Assembly (NCBI RefSeq): GCF_014205155.1
Contig: NZ_JACHMX010000001.1
Location: 7,750,001-7,814,000 of the forward strand
From: Amycolatopsis umgeniensis
Lineage (GTDB): Bacteria > Actinomycetota > Actinomycetes > Mycobacteriales > Pseudonocardiaceae
Length of the DNA: 64,000 nt
Direction: 5' to 3'
Positions within the stretch are counted from its first letter, which is position 1. Every line of letters starts with the position of its first letter. The notes under the pieces were generated by a model. That model had not been told where the DNA came from and made no database searches. It was given only the letters and a program-made list of their open reading frames with translations. Shown one piece after another: positions 44,449-53,649 of this stretch. The translations under genes were made by a program, and so were the position numbers.

Positions 44449-45243
44449 ATGGCTGACCTTGGCGTGATCCTTGGGGATCTCGCGGCGGAAACGCAGGCCA
44501 TCGACGACGTGGTGGCGGAGCTGCCCGCGTCGGATTGGGCGCGGCAAACCCCGGCCGAAGGCTGGACGATCGCCCATCAGATCGCCCATCTGGCCTGGAC
44601 GGACCGAAAGGCGCTGATCGCGGCGCGCGGGTCCGAGGCCGAATGGCAGGCCGAGATCGAAGGACTGCTCGCGACGGGGGAGACCTACGTCGACGACGGT
44701 GCGGCCGAGGGTGCGAAGACGCCGCCCCGTGAGTTGCTGGCCGAGTGGCGCGCCGGGCGGGCGGAACTCGCGGAGGCGCTCGCCGCGGTGCCCGACGGGC
44801 AGAAGATCCCCTGGTACGGGCCGCCGATGAGCGCCGCGTCCATGGTGACCGCGCGGCTCATGGAGACCTGGGCGCACGGTCAGGACATCTTCGACGCGCT
44901 CGGCGTCGCGCGCGAGAACACCGGCAGGCTCTGGCACATCGCCCGCTTCGGCACCCGCACTCGCGACTTCGCGTACAAGCTCAACTCGCTCGCCCCGCCC
45001 GCCGACGAGTTCCGGGTCGAGCTCACCGCGCCCGACGGCTCCACCTGGGCCTTCGGGCCCGAGGACGCCGAGCAGCGGCTCACTGGGAGCGTCGTCGACT
45101 TCTGCCTCGTGGTGACCCAGCGGCGCCATCCCGACGACACCGGCCTGGTCGCGACAGGCGCGGACGTCGAGGAATGGCTCGGGCTCGCGCAGGCCTTCGC
45201 CGGGCCTCCCGGAGCGGGACGGCAACCGGGGCAGTTCGCATGA
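44449..45243 (+). CDS. DinB-like metal-binding protein (TIGR03084 type)
   Basis: This 264-residue protein belongs to the maleylpyruvate-isomerase/DinB-like four-helix fold. The family's metal-site histidines are seen as WTIAHQIAHLAWTD (about 42-55) and ETWAHGQDIFDAL (about 141-153). The rest (PPMSAASMVTARLMETWA) matches the subgroup found beside AtuA-like genes. It may be a thiol-dependent isomerase or hydrolase; no reaction is established. First gene of the operon, and its stop overlaps the next start (ATGA). Confidence 0.85.
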   Translation: MADLGVILGDLAAETQAIDDVVAELPASDWARQTPAEGWTIAHQIAHLAWTDRKALIAARGSEAEWQAEIEGLLATGETYVDDGAAEGAKTPPRELLAEWRAGRAELAEALAAVPDGQKIPWYGPPMSAASMVTARLMETWAHGQDIFDALGVARENTGRLWHIARFGTRTRDFAYKLNSLAPPADEFRVELTAPDGSTWAFGPEDAEQRLTGSVVDFCLVVTQRRHPDDTGLVATGADVEEWLGLAQAFAGPPGAGRQPGQFA

Positions 45244-46934
45244 CCGGCCCCCTCAGGATCGGCAACGCGTCCGGGTTCTACGGCGACCGGTTCTCCGCGG
45301 TCCGCGAGATGCTCACCGGCGGCCCGCTCGACGTGCTGACCGGCGACTACCTGGCCGAGTTGACCATGCTCATCCTCGGCCGAGACCGGATGAAGGATCC
45401 GAACCGCGGCTACGCCAAGACCTTCCTCCGTCAGATGGAGGAAAACCTCGCGCTGGCCAAGGAAAAGGGCGTCAAGATCGTCGCGAACGCCGGTGGGCTC
45501 AACCCCGCCGGACTCGCCGGCGCGCTCCGTGAGCTCGCCGCGAAACTCGACGTCGACGTCGCCATCGCGCACGTCGAGGGTGACGACCTCATCCAGCGCG
45601 CGGAAGAACTCGGCTTCGGCAAGACGCTGACCGCCAACGCGTACCTCGGCGCGTGGGGGATCGCGGAATGCCTGAACGCGGGCGCCGACATCGTCGTGAC
45701 CGGACGCGTCACCGACGCTTCGGTGATCGTCGGCCCTGCTGCCGCGCACTTCGGCTGGAATCGCGACGACTACGACGCACTGGCGGGTGCTGTCGTGGCC
45801 GGGCACGTGATCGAATGCGGCACGCAGGCCACCGGCGGCAACTACGCGTTCTTCACCGAGCACGAGATCGGTGTCCCGGGATTCCCGATCGCCGAGATCT
45901 CCGCCGACGGCTCCAGTGTGATCACCAAACATCCCGGCACCGGCGGGATCGTGAACGCCGGAACCGTCACCGCGCAACTGCTCTACGAGATCACCGGCGC
46001 CCGCTATGCCGGACCCGACGTCACGACACGGTTCGACACGCTGTCCCTGACCGAGGACGGTCCGGACCGCGTCCGGATCAGCGGCGTCACCGGTGAACCC
46101 CCGCCGCCGACGCTCAAGGTCTGCCTGAACGGGCTCGGCGGCTTCCGCAACGAGACGACGTTCGTCCTCACCGGACTGGACGTCGAAGCGAAAGCCGCGC
46201 TGGTCAAGGAACAACTGGAGGGCGCGCTCAAAGCACGGCCGCCCGCCGACGTCCGATGGACACTGGCCCGCACGGATCGGCCTGACGCCGAAACCGAGCA
46301 GCAGGCGAGTGCGTTGCTGCACGTCGCGGTGAAGGACGCCGATCCGGAAGTGGTCGGACGCGCGTTCAGCGGCGCGGCGATCGAGCTCGCGCTGGCGAGC
46401 TACCCCGGCTTCCACGTCACCGCGCCGCCCGCGGCCGCCTCGCCCTACGGCGTTTACCGAGCCGCTTTCGTCGACGCTGGAAAGGTTCCGCACGTCGCCG
46501 TCCTGCCGGACGGAACGCGCCGCGACATCGCGCAAGCCGCCGAGACGCTGGACCTGTCCGATGTGGACGAATACGGGCTGCCCGCTCCCTTCACCCAGGC
46601 GCAGGTCCGGCGGGCTCCGCTGGGCGAGGTGATCGGCGCCCGCAGCGGGGACAAGGGCGGCAATGCGAACGTCGGCGTCTGGGCGCGCTCCGACGAGACG
46701 TGGCGCTGGCTCGCGCACCGGCTGACCGTCACCGAGTTCAAACTGCTGCTCCCGGAGACCGCGGGCCTCGAGGTCCAGCGGCATCTCCTGCCGAACCTGC
46801 GGGCGATCAACTTCGTCGTCGAAGGCATCCTCGGCGAGGGCGTCGCGTCGCAGGCGCGGTTCGACCCGCAGGCGAAGGCGCTCGGGGAATGGCTGCGCTC
46901 CCGCGAGATCGACATCCCGGAGGCTCTCCTGTGA
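45240..46934 (+). CDS. AtuA-family protein (acyclic terpene utilization, DUF1446)
   Basis: This 564-residue protein is of the AtuA/DUF1446 family: IGNASGFYGDRFSAVREML, DYLAELTMLILGRDR, IVANAGGLNPAGLA, VVTGRVTDASVIVGPAA and the C-terminal ARSGDKGGNANVGVWAR. In Pseudomonas the atu genes are needed for growth on citronellol and geraniol, but AtuA's reaction is not known. ATG at 45240 sits in an ATGA overlap and GTGA links it to the dehydrogenase gene. A similar gene (Rv0976c, from memory) heads the equivalent mycobacterial cluster. Confidence 0.88.
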   Translation: MTGPLRIGNASGFYGDRFSAVREMLTGGPLDVLTGDYLAELTMLILGRDRMKDPNRGYAKTFLRQMEENLALAKEKGVKIVANAGGLNPAGLAGALRELAAKLDVDVAIAHVEGDDLIQRAEELGFGKTLTANAYLGAWGIAECLNAGADIVVTGRVTDASVIVGPAAAHFGWNRDDYDALAGAVVAGHVIECGTQATGGNYAFFTEHEIGVPGFPIAEISADGSSVITKHPGTGGIVNAGTVTAQLLYEITGARYAGPDVTTRFDTLSLTEDGPDRVRISGVTGEPPPPTLKVCLNGLGGFRNETTFVLTGLDVEAKAALVKEQLEGALKARPPADVRWTLARTDRPDAETEQQASALLHVAVKDADPEVVGRAFSGAAIELALASYPGFHVTAPPAAASPYGVYRAAFVDAGKVPHVAVLPDGTRRDIAQAAETLDLSDVDEYGLPAPFTQAQVRRAPLGEVIGARSGDKGGNANVGVWARSDETWRWLAHRLTVTEFKLLLPETAGLEVQRHLLPNLRAINFVVEGILGEGVASQARFDPQAKALGEWLRSREIDIPEALL

Positions 46935-48079
46935 CCGACCCCTTCTTCACGCCGGAACGCGTCGAACTGCGCAAGACCGTCCGGCGGTTCGCCGAAACCG
47001 AGATCCTGCCGTACCTCGACGGCTGGGAGCGCGAGGGCGAACTGCCCCGCGACCTGCACCGCAAGGCAGGCGAACTCGGGCTGCTCGGCGTCGGCTTCCC
47101 CGAGGAGGTCGGCGGTGGGGGCGGTGACTACCTCGACGCGGTGGTCATCGCCGAGGAACTGCACTACGCGGGCGGTTCCGGCGGACTGTTCGCCTCGCTG
47201 TTCACCTGCGGTATCGCCGTCCCGCACATCGCGGCGGCGGGCGATCCGGTGCAGATCGAACGCTGGGTCCGGCCGGCGCTGGAAGGCGCCAAGATCGGCT
47301 CGCTCGCGGTCACCGAACCCGATGGCGGCTCCGACGTCGCCGGGATCCGCACCACGGCGGTGCGCGAGGGCGACGAGTACGTCATCAACGGCGCCAAGAC
47401 CTTCATCACCTCGGGCTGCCGTGCCGACTTCGTGACCACCGTGGTCCGCACCGGGGAATCCGGCGCCCACGGGATCTCGCTCGTCGTCGTCGAACGCGGC
47501 ACGCCGGGTTTCACCGTGTCCCGCAAGCTGGAGAAGATGGGCTGGCTCTGCTCGGACACCGCCGAGCTGTCCTATGTGGACGTCCGGGTGCCCGCGGAGA
47601 ACCTGATCGGCGCGGAGAACAGCGGATTCGCCCAGGTCGCCACGCAGTTCGTCACCGAGCGGGTTTCGCTGGCGGTGCAGGGTTACGCGCACGCGCAACG
47701 AGCGCTCGACCTGACGCTCGACTGGTGCCGCCTGCGCGAGACCTTCGGCCGTCCGCTGATCTCCCGGCAGCTGGTGCAGCACAAGCTCACCGAGATGGCC
47801 CGCAAGATCGACGTCGCGCGGACGTACACCCGGCAGGTCGCGCAGCGGCACGTCGCGGGCGAAGAGGTCATCGCCGAAGCCTGTTTCGCGAAGAACACCG
47901 CCGTCGAGACCGCCGAATGGGTGGTCAACGAGGCCGTGCAGCTGCACGGCGGACTCGGCTACATGCGGGAGTCCGAAGTGGAGCGTCACTACCGTGACGT
48001 GCGCATCCTCGGCATCGGCGGCGGGACGAACGAGATCCTCACCGGCTTGGCCGCGAAGCGATTGGGATACACCGCATGA
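46931..48079 (+). CDS. Acyl-CoA dehydrogenase (first of two)
   Basis: This 382-residue FAD enzyme introduces a double bond into acyl-CoA. It shows SLAVTEPDGGSDVAGIRTTA (FAD/substrate motif), GAKTFITSGCRADFV, the substrate loop ERVSLAVQGYAHAQRALD, and the terminal HYRDVRILGIGGGTNEIL. It most resembles enzymes for branched or isoprenoid substrates such as citronellyl- or isovaleryl-CoA. GTG at 46931 lies in a GTGA overlap with the AtuA gene, and it overlaps the carboxylase beta gene by ATGA. Confidence 0.93.
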   Translation: MTDPFFTPERVELRKTVRRFAETEILPYLDGWEREGELPRDLHRKAGELGLLGVGFPEEVGGGGGDYLDAVVIAEELHYAGGSGGLFASLFTCGIAVPHIAAAGDPVQIERWVRPALEGAKIGSLAVTEPDGGSDVAGIRTTAVREGDEYVINGAKTFITSGCRADFVTTVVRTGESGAHGISLVVVERGTPGFTVSRKLEKMGWLCSDTAELSYVDVRVPAENLIGAENSGFAQVATQFVTERVSLAVQGYAHAQRALDLTLDWCRLRETFGRPLISRQLVQHKLTEMARKIDVARTYTRQVAQRHVAGEEVIAEACFAKNTAVETAEWVVNEAVQLHGGLGYMRESEVERHYRDVRILGIGGGTNEILTGLAAKRLGYTA

Positions 48080-49674
48080 GCACCATCAGGTCCACTGTGG
48101 ACGAACGAAGCGAGGAGTTCGCCGCCAATCGCGAGTCCATGCTCGGCAAACTGGCCGAGATCGACGGCGAGCACGCCAAGGCGATCGCGGGCGGCGGCGA
48201 GAAGTACGTCACCCGGCACCGCAAACGCGGCAAGCTGCTGGCCCGGGAGCGGATCGAGCTCCTCCTCGACGAGGACTCGCCGTTCCTGGAGCTGTCTCCG
48301 CTGGCGGCCTGGGGTTCGGACTATCAGGTCGGCGCCAGCGTGATCACCGGAATCGGCGTCGTCGAAGGCGTCGAGTGCATGATCTCGGCGAGCGACCCCA
48401 CGGTCAAAGGCGGGGCCAGCAACCCGTGGACGGCCAAGAAGAGCTACCGCGCCGCGGACATCGCCGCACAGAACCGGCTGCCGGTGATCAACCTCGTCGA
48501 GTCCGGCGGGGCCGATCTGCCGACGCAGAAGGAGATCTTCATCCCCGGCGGCCGGATCTTCCGCGACATCACGCGGTCTTCGGCGGCCAAAGTGCCCACG
48601 ATCGCGCTGGTGTTCGGCAACTCGACCGCCGGCGGCGCGTACCTGCCCGGCATGTCGGACTACGTCGTGATGGTCAAGGAACGGGCGAAGGTGTTCCTCG
48701 GCGGGCCGCCGCTGGTCAAGATGGCCACCGGTGAGGAGTCCGACGACGAATCGCTCGGCGGCGCCGAAATGCACGCCCGCACGTCGGGCCTCGCCGACTA
48801 CCTCGCGGCCGACGAGGAGGACGCGATCCGGCTCGGCCGCAGCATCGTCAAGCGGCTCAACTGGAGCAAGCAGGGCCCGACGCCGAAACCGGACTACGCC
48901 GAGCCGCTGTACTCCGCCGAAGACCTGCTCGGCATCGTGCCCACCGATCTCAAGGTGCCGTTCGATCCGCGCGAGGTGATCGCCAGGGTCGCCGACGGTT
49001 CGGACTTCGACGAGTTCAAACCCTTGTACGGCAGCAGTCTCGCCACCGGCTGGGCGAGCATCCACGGCTACCCGGTCGGCGTCCTCGCCAACGCCCAAGG
49101 CGTGCTTTTCGGCGAGGAATCGCAGAAGGCGGCCCAGTTCATCCAGCTGGCCAACCAGATCGACACACCGCTGGTCTTCCTGCACAACACCACCGGCTAC
49201 ATGGTCGGCAAGGAATACGAGCAGAGCGGCATCATCAAACACGGCGCGATGATGATCAACGCCGTGTCGAACTCGAAGGTGCCGCATCTGTCGGTGCTCA
49301 TGGGTGCCTCGTATGGCGCCGGGCATTACGGCATGTGCGGCCGTGCCTACGATCCCCGCTTCCTGTTCGCCTGGCCCAGCGCGAAATCCGCGGTCATGGG
49401 ACCGCAGCAGTTGGCCGGGGTGCTGTCCATCGTGGCCCGTGCGGCCGCCGCGTCGCGAGGCCAGGACTACAACGAGGAGCACGACGCCGCCATGCGAGCC
49501 ATGGTGGAGGGGCAGATCGAGCTGGAGTCGATGCCGATGTTCCTCTCCGGGATGCTCTACGACGACGGGATCATCGATCCCCGCGACACCCGCACGGTGC
49601 TCGGGCTCAGCCTGTCCGTGATCCACAATGGACCAGTGAAGGGCGCCGAAGGCTTCGGCGTCTTCCGGATGTAG
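48076..49674 (+). CDS. Acyl-CoA carboxylase, beta (carboxyltransferase) subunit
   Basis: This 532-residue carboxyltransferase moves the carboxyl group from biotin to an acyl-CoA. Signature segments are RHRKRGKLLARERIELLLDEDSPFLELSPLAAWG, NSTAGGAYLPGMSDYVVMVK, GAEMHARTSGLADYLAADEEDA and MGASYGAGHYGMCGRAYDPRFLFAWP. These fit the methylcrotonyl/geranyl-CoA carboxylase branch better than acetyl/propionyl-CoA enzymes. It pairs with the alpha subunit starting ten bases downstream. Confidence 0.93.
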   Translation: MSTIRSTVDERSEEFAANRESMLGKLAEIDGEHAKAIAGGGEKYVTRHRKRGKLLARERIELLLDEDSPFLELSPLAAWGSDYQVGASVITGIGVVEGVECMISASDPTVKGGASNPWTAKKSYRAADIAAQNRLPVINLVESGGADLPTQKEIFIPGGRIFRDITRSSAAKVPTIALVFGNSTAGGAYLPGMSDYVVMVKERAKVFLGGPPLVKMATGEESDDESLGGAEMHARTSGLADYLAADEEDAIRLGRSIVKRLNWSKQGPTPKPDYAEPLYSAEDLLGIVPTDLKVPFDPREVIARVADGSDFDEFKPLYGSSLATGWASIHGYPVGVLANAQGVLFGEESQKAAQFIQLANQIDTPLVFLHNTTGYMVGKEYEQSGIIKHGAMMINAVSNSKVPHLSVLMGASYGAGHYGMCGRAYDPRFLFAWPSAKSAVMGPQQLAGVLSIVARAAAASRGQDYNEEHDAAMRAMVEGQIELESMPMFLSGMLYDDGIIDPRDTRTVLGLSLSVIHNGPVKGAEGFGVFRM

Positions 49675-49683
49675 GGGCCTCAA

Positions 49684-51636
49684 GTGATCGAGAAACTCCT
49701 GGTCGCCAACCGCGGGGAGATCGCCCGCCGCGTGTTCCGCACCTGCCGTGACGCCGGGATCGGCACGGTCGCGGTGTTCTCCGACGCGGACGCCGACGCG
49801 CCGCACACCGCCGAGGCGGATGTCGCCGTCCGGTTGCCGGGCAACGCGCCGTCCGACACCTACTTGCGGGCCGAGCTGCTGATCAAGGCGGCCGTCGAGA
49901 CCGGCGCCGACGCGATCCACCCCGGCTACGGCTTCCTTTCCGAGAACGCCGCGTTCGCCCGCGCCGTCCTCGACGCCGGGCTCACCTGGGTCGGCCCGCC
50001 GCCGGAGGCCATCGAGAGCATGGGCTCCAAGGTCGAGTCCAAGCGGATGATGGCCGACGCCGGTGTCCCGATCCTGTCCGAATTGGACCCGGCCGAGGTC
50101 ACCGAAGCCGATCTTCCCTTGCTGGTCAAGGCATCCGCCGGTGGTGGCGGACGCGGGATGCGCGTCGTGCGCTCGCTGGGCGAGCTCGCCGAGGCTGTCG
50201 AAGGAGCGAGCGCGGAGGCCGCTTCGGCCTTCGGGGACCCGACCGTGTTCTGCGAGCGGTACCTGGAGACCGGGCGCCACATCGAGGTCCAGGTGCTCGC
50301 CGACACCCACGGCACGGTGTGGGCGGTGGGGGAGCGGGAGTGCTCGATCCAGCGCCGTCACCAGAAGGTCGTGGAAGAGGCGCCGTCGCCGTTCGTCGAC
50401 GAAGCCATGCGGGAGGCCTTGTTCGACGCCGCGCGCAAGGCCGCGCAGGCGATCGACTACGTCGGCGCAGGAACGGTCGAGTTCCTCGCCGGACCGGACG
50501 GGCGGTTCTACTTCCTCGAGATGAACACCCGGCTCCAGGTGGAGCACCCGGTCACCGAGGTCACGACAGGGCTCGACCTCGTCGCGCTGCAGTTGCGGAT
50601 CGCCGAGGGCGAGCACCTGCCGATCGAGGAGCCGGAGACCCGGGGCCACGCGATCGAGGTCCGGCTCTACGCCGAAGACCCGGCCGCGGGCTGGCAGCCG
50701 CAGAGCGGCACTTTGCATCGCTTCGAGCTTCCCGCCGCGCAGCGGGAATTCGAAGTGGGACCGGGTGTCCGGCTCGACTCCGGGTTCGTCAGCGGCCAGA
50801 CCGTCGGTGTGCACTACGACCCGATGCTCGCCAAGGTCATCGCCTTCGCCCCGGATCGCCGGAGTGCGGCGCGGGCCTTGGCCGGAGCGCTGGCCGGTGC
50901 GGAGATCCACGGCGTGGTGACCAACCGCGATCTGCTGGTGAACGTGCTGCGGCACGAGGCCTTCCTCGCGGGCGAGACCGACACGGCGTTTTTCGATCGG
51001 CACGGCCTGGACACGCTGGCGAAGCCACTGGCCACTGTGGACACCGTACGGATTTCCGCGCTGGCGGCCGCTTTGGCGGGCGCCGCGGTGAACCGCTCGG
51101 GCGCCCGGGTTCAGGGACGGCTGCCGAGCGGTTGGCGCAATGTCCGCTCGCAAGGGCAGCGCAAACGCTTCCTCCAGGGCGAAGACGAAATCGAGGTTGT
51201 CTACACCCTCGGCCGTGACGGCCTGCGCGCCGACGGTTTCGCAGGCGTCGAACTGGTTTCGGCCGATGGCGGCAGTGTCGTCCTGGAGGTCGCCGGGGTA
51301 CGGCGGAAGTTCACCGTCGCGCGCTACGACGGCGCCGTGTACGTCGATTCGCCGGAAGGCACCGTGGAACTGACCGTGGTGCCGAGGTACGCGGATCCGG
51401 ACGCGGCGCTCGCCGCCGGTTCGCTCGTGGCGCCGATGCCGGGCACGGTCGTCCGGCTCGCTGTCGAGGCCGGTGACACCGTCAAGACCGGCGATCCGTT
51501 GCTGTGGCTGGAAGCGATGAAGATGGAACACCGGATCGCGGCGCCCGCCGACGGCGTCGTGACCGAACTCCCGGTGGTCGTCGGACAACAGGTCGAAGTG
51601 GGCACGATCCTCGCGGTGGTAGGAGAGAACGAATGA
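49684..51636 (+). CDS. Acyl-CoA carboxylase, alpha (biotin carboxylase / biotin carrier) subunit
   Basis: In this 650-residue protein the biotin carboxylase domain (about 1-445) shows KLLVANRGEIARRVFRTC, the ATP-grasp KASAGGGGRGMRVV, ERYLETGRHIEVQVLAD, ECSIQRRHQKVVEEAPS and EMNTRLQVEHPVTE. A BT-type linking domain precedes the C-terminal biotinyl domain with EAMKMEH (about residue 612, Lys biotinylated). It starts with GTG. Domain order matches MccA/AtuF-type alpha subunits. Confidence 0.94.
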   Translation: MIEKLLVANRGEIARRVFRTCRDAGIGTVAVFSDADADAPHTAEADVAVRLPGNAPSDTYLRAELLIKAAVETGADAIHPGYGFLSENAAFARAVLDAGLTWVGPPPEAIESMGSKVESKRMMADAGVPILSELDPAEVTEADLPLLVKASAGGGGRGMRVVRSLGELAEAVEGASAEAASAFGDPTVFCERYLETGRHIEVQVLADTHGTVWAVGERECSIQRRHQKVVEEAPSPFVDEAMREALFDAARKAAQAIDYVGAGTVEFLAGPDGRFYFLEMNTRLQVEHPVTEVTTGLDLVALQLRIAEGEHLPIEEPETRGHAIEVRLYAEDPAAGWQPQSGTLHRFELPAAQREFEVGPGVRLDSGFVSGQTVGVHYDPMLAKVIAFAPDRRSAARALAGALAGAEIHGVVTNRDLLVNVLRHEAFLAGETDTAFFDRHGLDTLAKPLATVDTVRISALAAALAGAAVNRSGARVQGRLPSGWRNVRSQGQRKRFLQGEDEIEVVYTLGRDGLRADGFAGVELVSADGGSVVLEVAGVRRKFTVARYDGAVYVDSPEGTVELTVVPRYADPDAALAAGSLVAPMPGTVVRLAVEAGDTVKTGDPLLWLEAMKMEHRIAAPADGVVTELPVVVGQQVEVGTILAVVGENE

Positions 51637-52802
51637 ACGCGATGAACTTCACCGAGCCCGAGGAGCGCGCCGCGCTGCGGGCGGCGGTCGCCGAACTCGG
51701 CAAGAAGTACGGGCACGAGTACTACTCGAAGCAGGCCCGCGCCGGGCTCAAGACCGAGGAACTGTGGGCCGAGGCCGGACGGTTGGGCTACCTCGGCGTG
51801 AACCTGCCCGAGGAGTACGGCGGAGGGGGAGCGGGGATCGCGGATCTGGCCGCGGTGCTGGAGGAACTCGCCGCGGCGGGCTGCCCGCTGCTGCTCATGG
51901 TCGTGTCGCCGGCGATCTGCGGGACGGTCATCTCGAGGTTCGGCACCGACGAGCAGAAGAAGCGCTGGCTGCCCGGGATCGCCGACGGCAGCAGGCGGAT
52001 GGTCTTCGCGATCACCGAACCGGACGCCGGGTCGAACTCCCACAAGATCACCACCACCGCGAAACGCGACGGCGGCGATTGGGTCCTCAGTGGACGGAAG
52101 GTCTACATCTCCGGTGTCGACGAGGCGGACGCCGTCCTGGTCGTCGGCCGCACCGAGGACTCGAAGACCGGCAAGCTCAAGCCCGCGCTGTTCATCGTCC
52201 CGACCGACTCGCCCGGCTTCGAGTACAAGCAGATCGAGATGGACATCGTCTCGCCGGAGAAGCAGTTCGGCCTGTTCCTCGACGACGTCCACCTGCCCGC
52301 CGACGCGCTGGTCGGCGAGGAGGACGCGGCGATCGCGCAGCTGTTCGCCGGGCTCAACCCCGAACGCATCATGGGCGCGTCGTTCTCGCTCGGCATCGCG
52401 CGGTACGCGCTGGGCAAGGCCGTCGCCTACGCCAACGAGCGCAAGGTGTGGCGGGGCGAGCCGATCGGCACCCACCAGGGTCTCGCGCATCCGCTGGCCG
52501 AGATCAAGATCGAGCTGGAACTGGCCAAGCTCATGACGCAGAAGGCGGCGTCGCTCTACGACTCCGGCGACGACTTCGGCGCGGGCGAGTCGGCGAACAT
52601 GGCGAAGTACGCGGCCGCCGAGGTCGCGATCCGCGCCGTCGACCAGGCCGTGCAGACCCACGGCGGCAACGGTCTCGCCAGCGAGTACGGGCTGGGCACG
52701 CTGGTCGCGGCCGTCCGGCTCGGCCGGATCGCGCCGGTGAGCCGCGAGATGGTGCTCAACTTCGTCGGCCAGCACAGCCTCGGCCTGCCCCGCTCCTACT
52801 GA
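51633..52802 (+). CDS. Acyl-CoA dehydrogenase (second)
   Basis: This 389-residue FAD enzyme shows FAITEPDAGSNSHKITTTAKRDG, WVLSGRKVYISGVDEADAVLVVGR, and helical segments ERIMGASFSLGIARYALGKAV and VDQAVQTHGGNGLASEYGL. Its end (RIAPVSREMVLNFVGQHSLGLPRSY) lacks the usual GTNEI-type tail of the first dehydrogenase, so the two are not recent duplicates and probably act on different intermediates. ATG at 51633 overlaps the carboxylase stop (ATGA), with AGGAG upstream. Confidence 0.93.
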   Translation: MNAMNFTEPEERAALRAAVAELGKKYGHEYYSKQARAGLKTEELWAEAGRLGYLGVNLPEEYGGGGAGIADLAAVLEELAAAGCPLLLMVVSPAICGTVISRFGTDEQKKRWLPGIADGSRRMVFAITEPDAGSNSHKITTTAKRDGGDWVLSGRKVYISGVDEADAVLVVGRTEDSKTGKLKPALFIVPTDSPGFEYKQIEMDIVSPEKQFGLFLDDVHLPADALVGEEDAAIAQLFAGLNPERIMGASFSLGIARYALGKAVAYANERKVWRGEPIGTHQGLAHPLAEIKIELELAKLMTQKAASLYDSGDDFGAGESANMAKYAAAEVAIRAVDQAVQTHGGNGLASEYGLGTLVAAVRLGRIAPVSREMVLNFVGQHSLGLPRSY

Positions 52803-52812
52803 GGAGGCGTCC

Positions 52813-53649
52813 ATGAGCACGCTCAATGGCAAAACGATCATCATTTCCGGTGGCAGCCGCGGGATCGGCGAGGCCATCGCGGTCCGCGCCGCCCGCGACG
52901 GGGCGAACATCGCCCTGCTGGCCAAAACCGCTGAGCCGCACCCGAAACTGCCGGGCACCGTCTACACCGCGGCCAAGGCGATCGAGGACGCGGGCGGGCA
53001 GGCGTTGCCGATCGTCGGCGACGTCCGCGACGACACCTCGGTCGAGGCTGCGATCGCGCGGACCGCGGAGCAGTTCGGCGGCATCGACATCGTGCTGAAC
53101 AACGCCAGCGCGATCGATCTGACGCCGACCGAGTCGGTCAGCATGAAGCGCTACGACCTGATGCAGGACATCAACGCGCGCGGATCGTTCCTGCTGTCGA
53201 AACTCGCCATCCCGTATCTGAAACTGGCGGACAACGCCCACATCCTGACGCTGTCGCCGCCGATCAGCCTCGACGAGAAATGGTTCCAGGCCGGGCATCT
53301 CGCGTACAGCATCGCGAAGTACTCGATGAGCCTGGTGACCGTCGGGCTGGCGGCGGAACTGCGGCAGTTCGGGATCGCGGCGAACTCGTTGTGGCCGCGC
53401 ACCACGATCGACACGGCCGCGATCCGGAACGTCGTCGGCGCCGAACTGGCGGCGAAGTCGCGGACGCCGGAGATCATGGCGGACGCGGCGCACGCGATCC
53501 TCACCAAACCGAGCCGTGAGGCGTCGGGAAATTTCTATCTCGACGACGAGGTGCTCGCCGCCGAGGGGGTCACGGACTTCTCGAAGTACCGCGTCGGCGG
53601 GTCCGAGGAAGACCTGCAGCTCGATTTCTGGGTCGAAGAGCGGCGATGA
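52813..53649 (+). CDS. HSDL2-like short-chain dehydrogenase/reductase
   Basis: This 278-residue SDR has IIISGGSRGIGEAIA (cofactor), NNASAIDLTPT, a catalytic Ser in LTLSPPISLDEKWFQ and YSIAK (YxxxK). The LSPP...W...AYSIAKYSMS pattern is that of HSDL2-like SDRs, some of which are tied to sterol or fatty-acid metabolism, and of AtuG in terpene degradation. GAGGAGG precedes the ATG. It overlaps the TetR gene by ATGA. Confidence 0.92.
   Translation: MSTLNGKTIIISGGSRGIGEAIAVRAARDGANIALLAKTAEPHPKLPGTVYTAAKAIEDAGGQALPIVGDVRDDTSVEAAIARTAEQFGGIDIVLNNASAIDLTPTESVSMKRYDLMQDINARGSFLLSKLAIPYLKLADNAHILTLSPPISLDEKWFQAGHLAYSIAKYSMSLVTVGLAAELRQFGIAANSLWPRTTIDTAAIRNVVGAELAAKSRTPEIMADAAHAILTKPSREASGNFYLDDEVLAAEGVTDFSKYRVGGSEEDLQLDFWVEERR

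Noticed and set aside
47989..51588. Very long minus-strand open frame (about 1,199 codons) opposite the carboxylase genes
   Set aside because: Its composition (Arg/Gly/Asp/Val-rich, no motif) is that of an antisense frame in high-GC DNA; the plus-strand genes carry all family signatures and the coupled starts.
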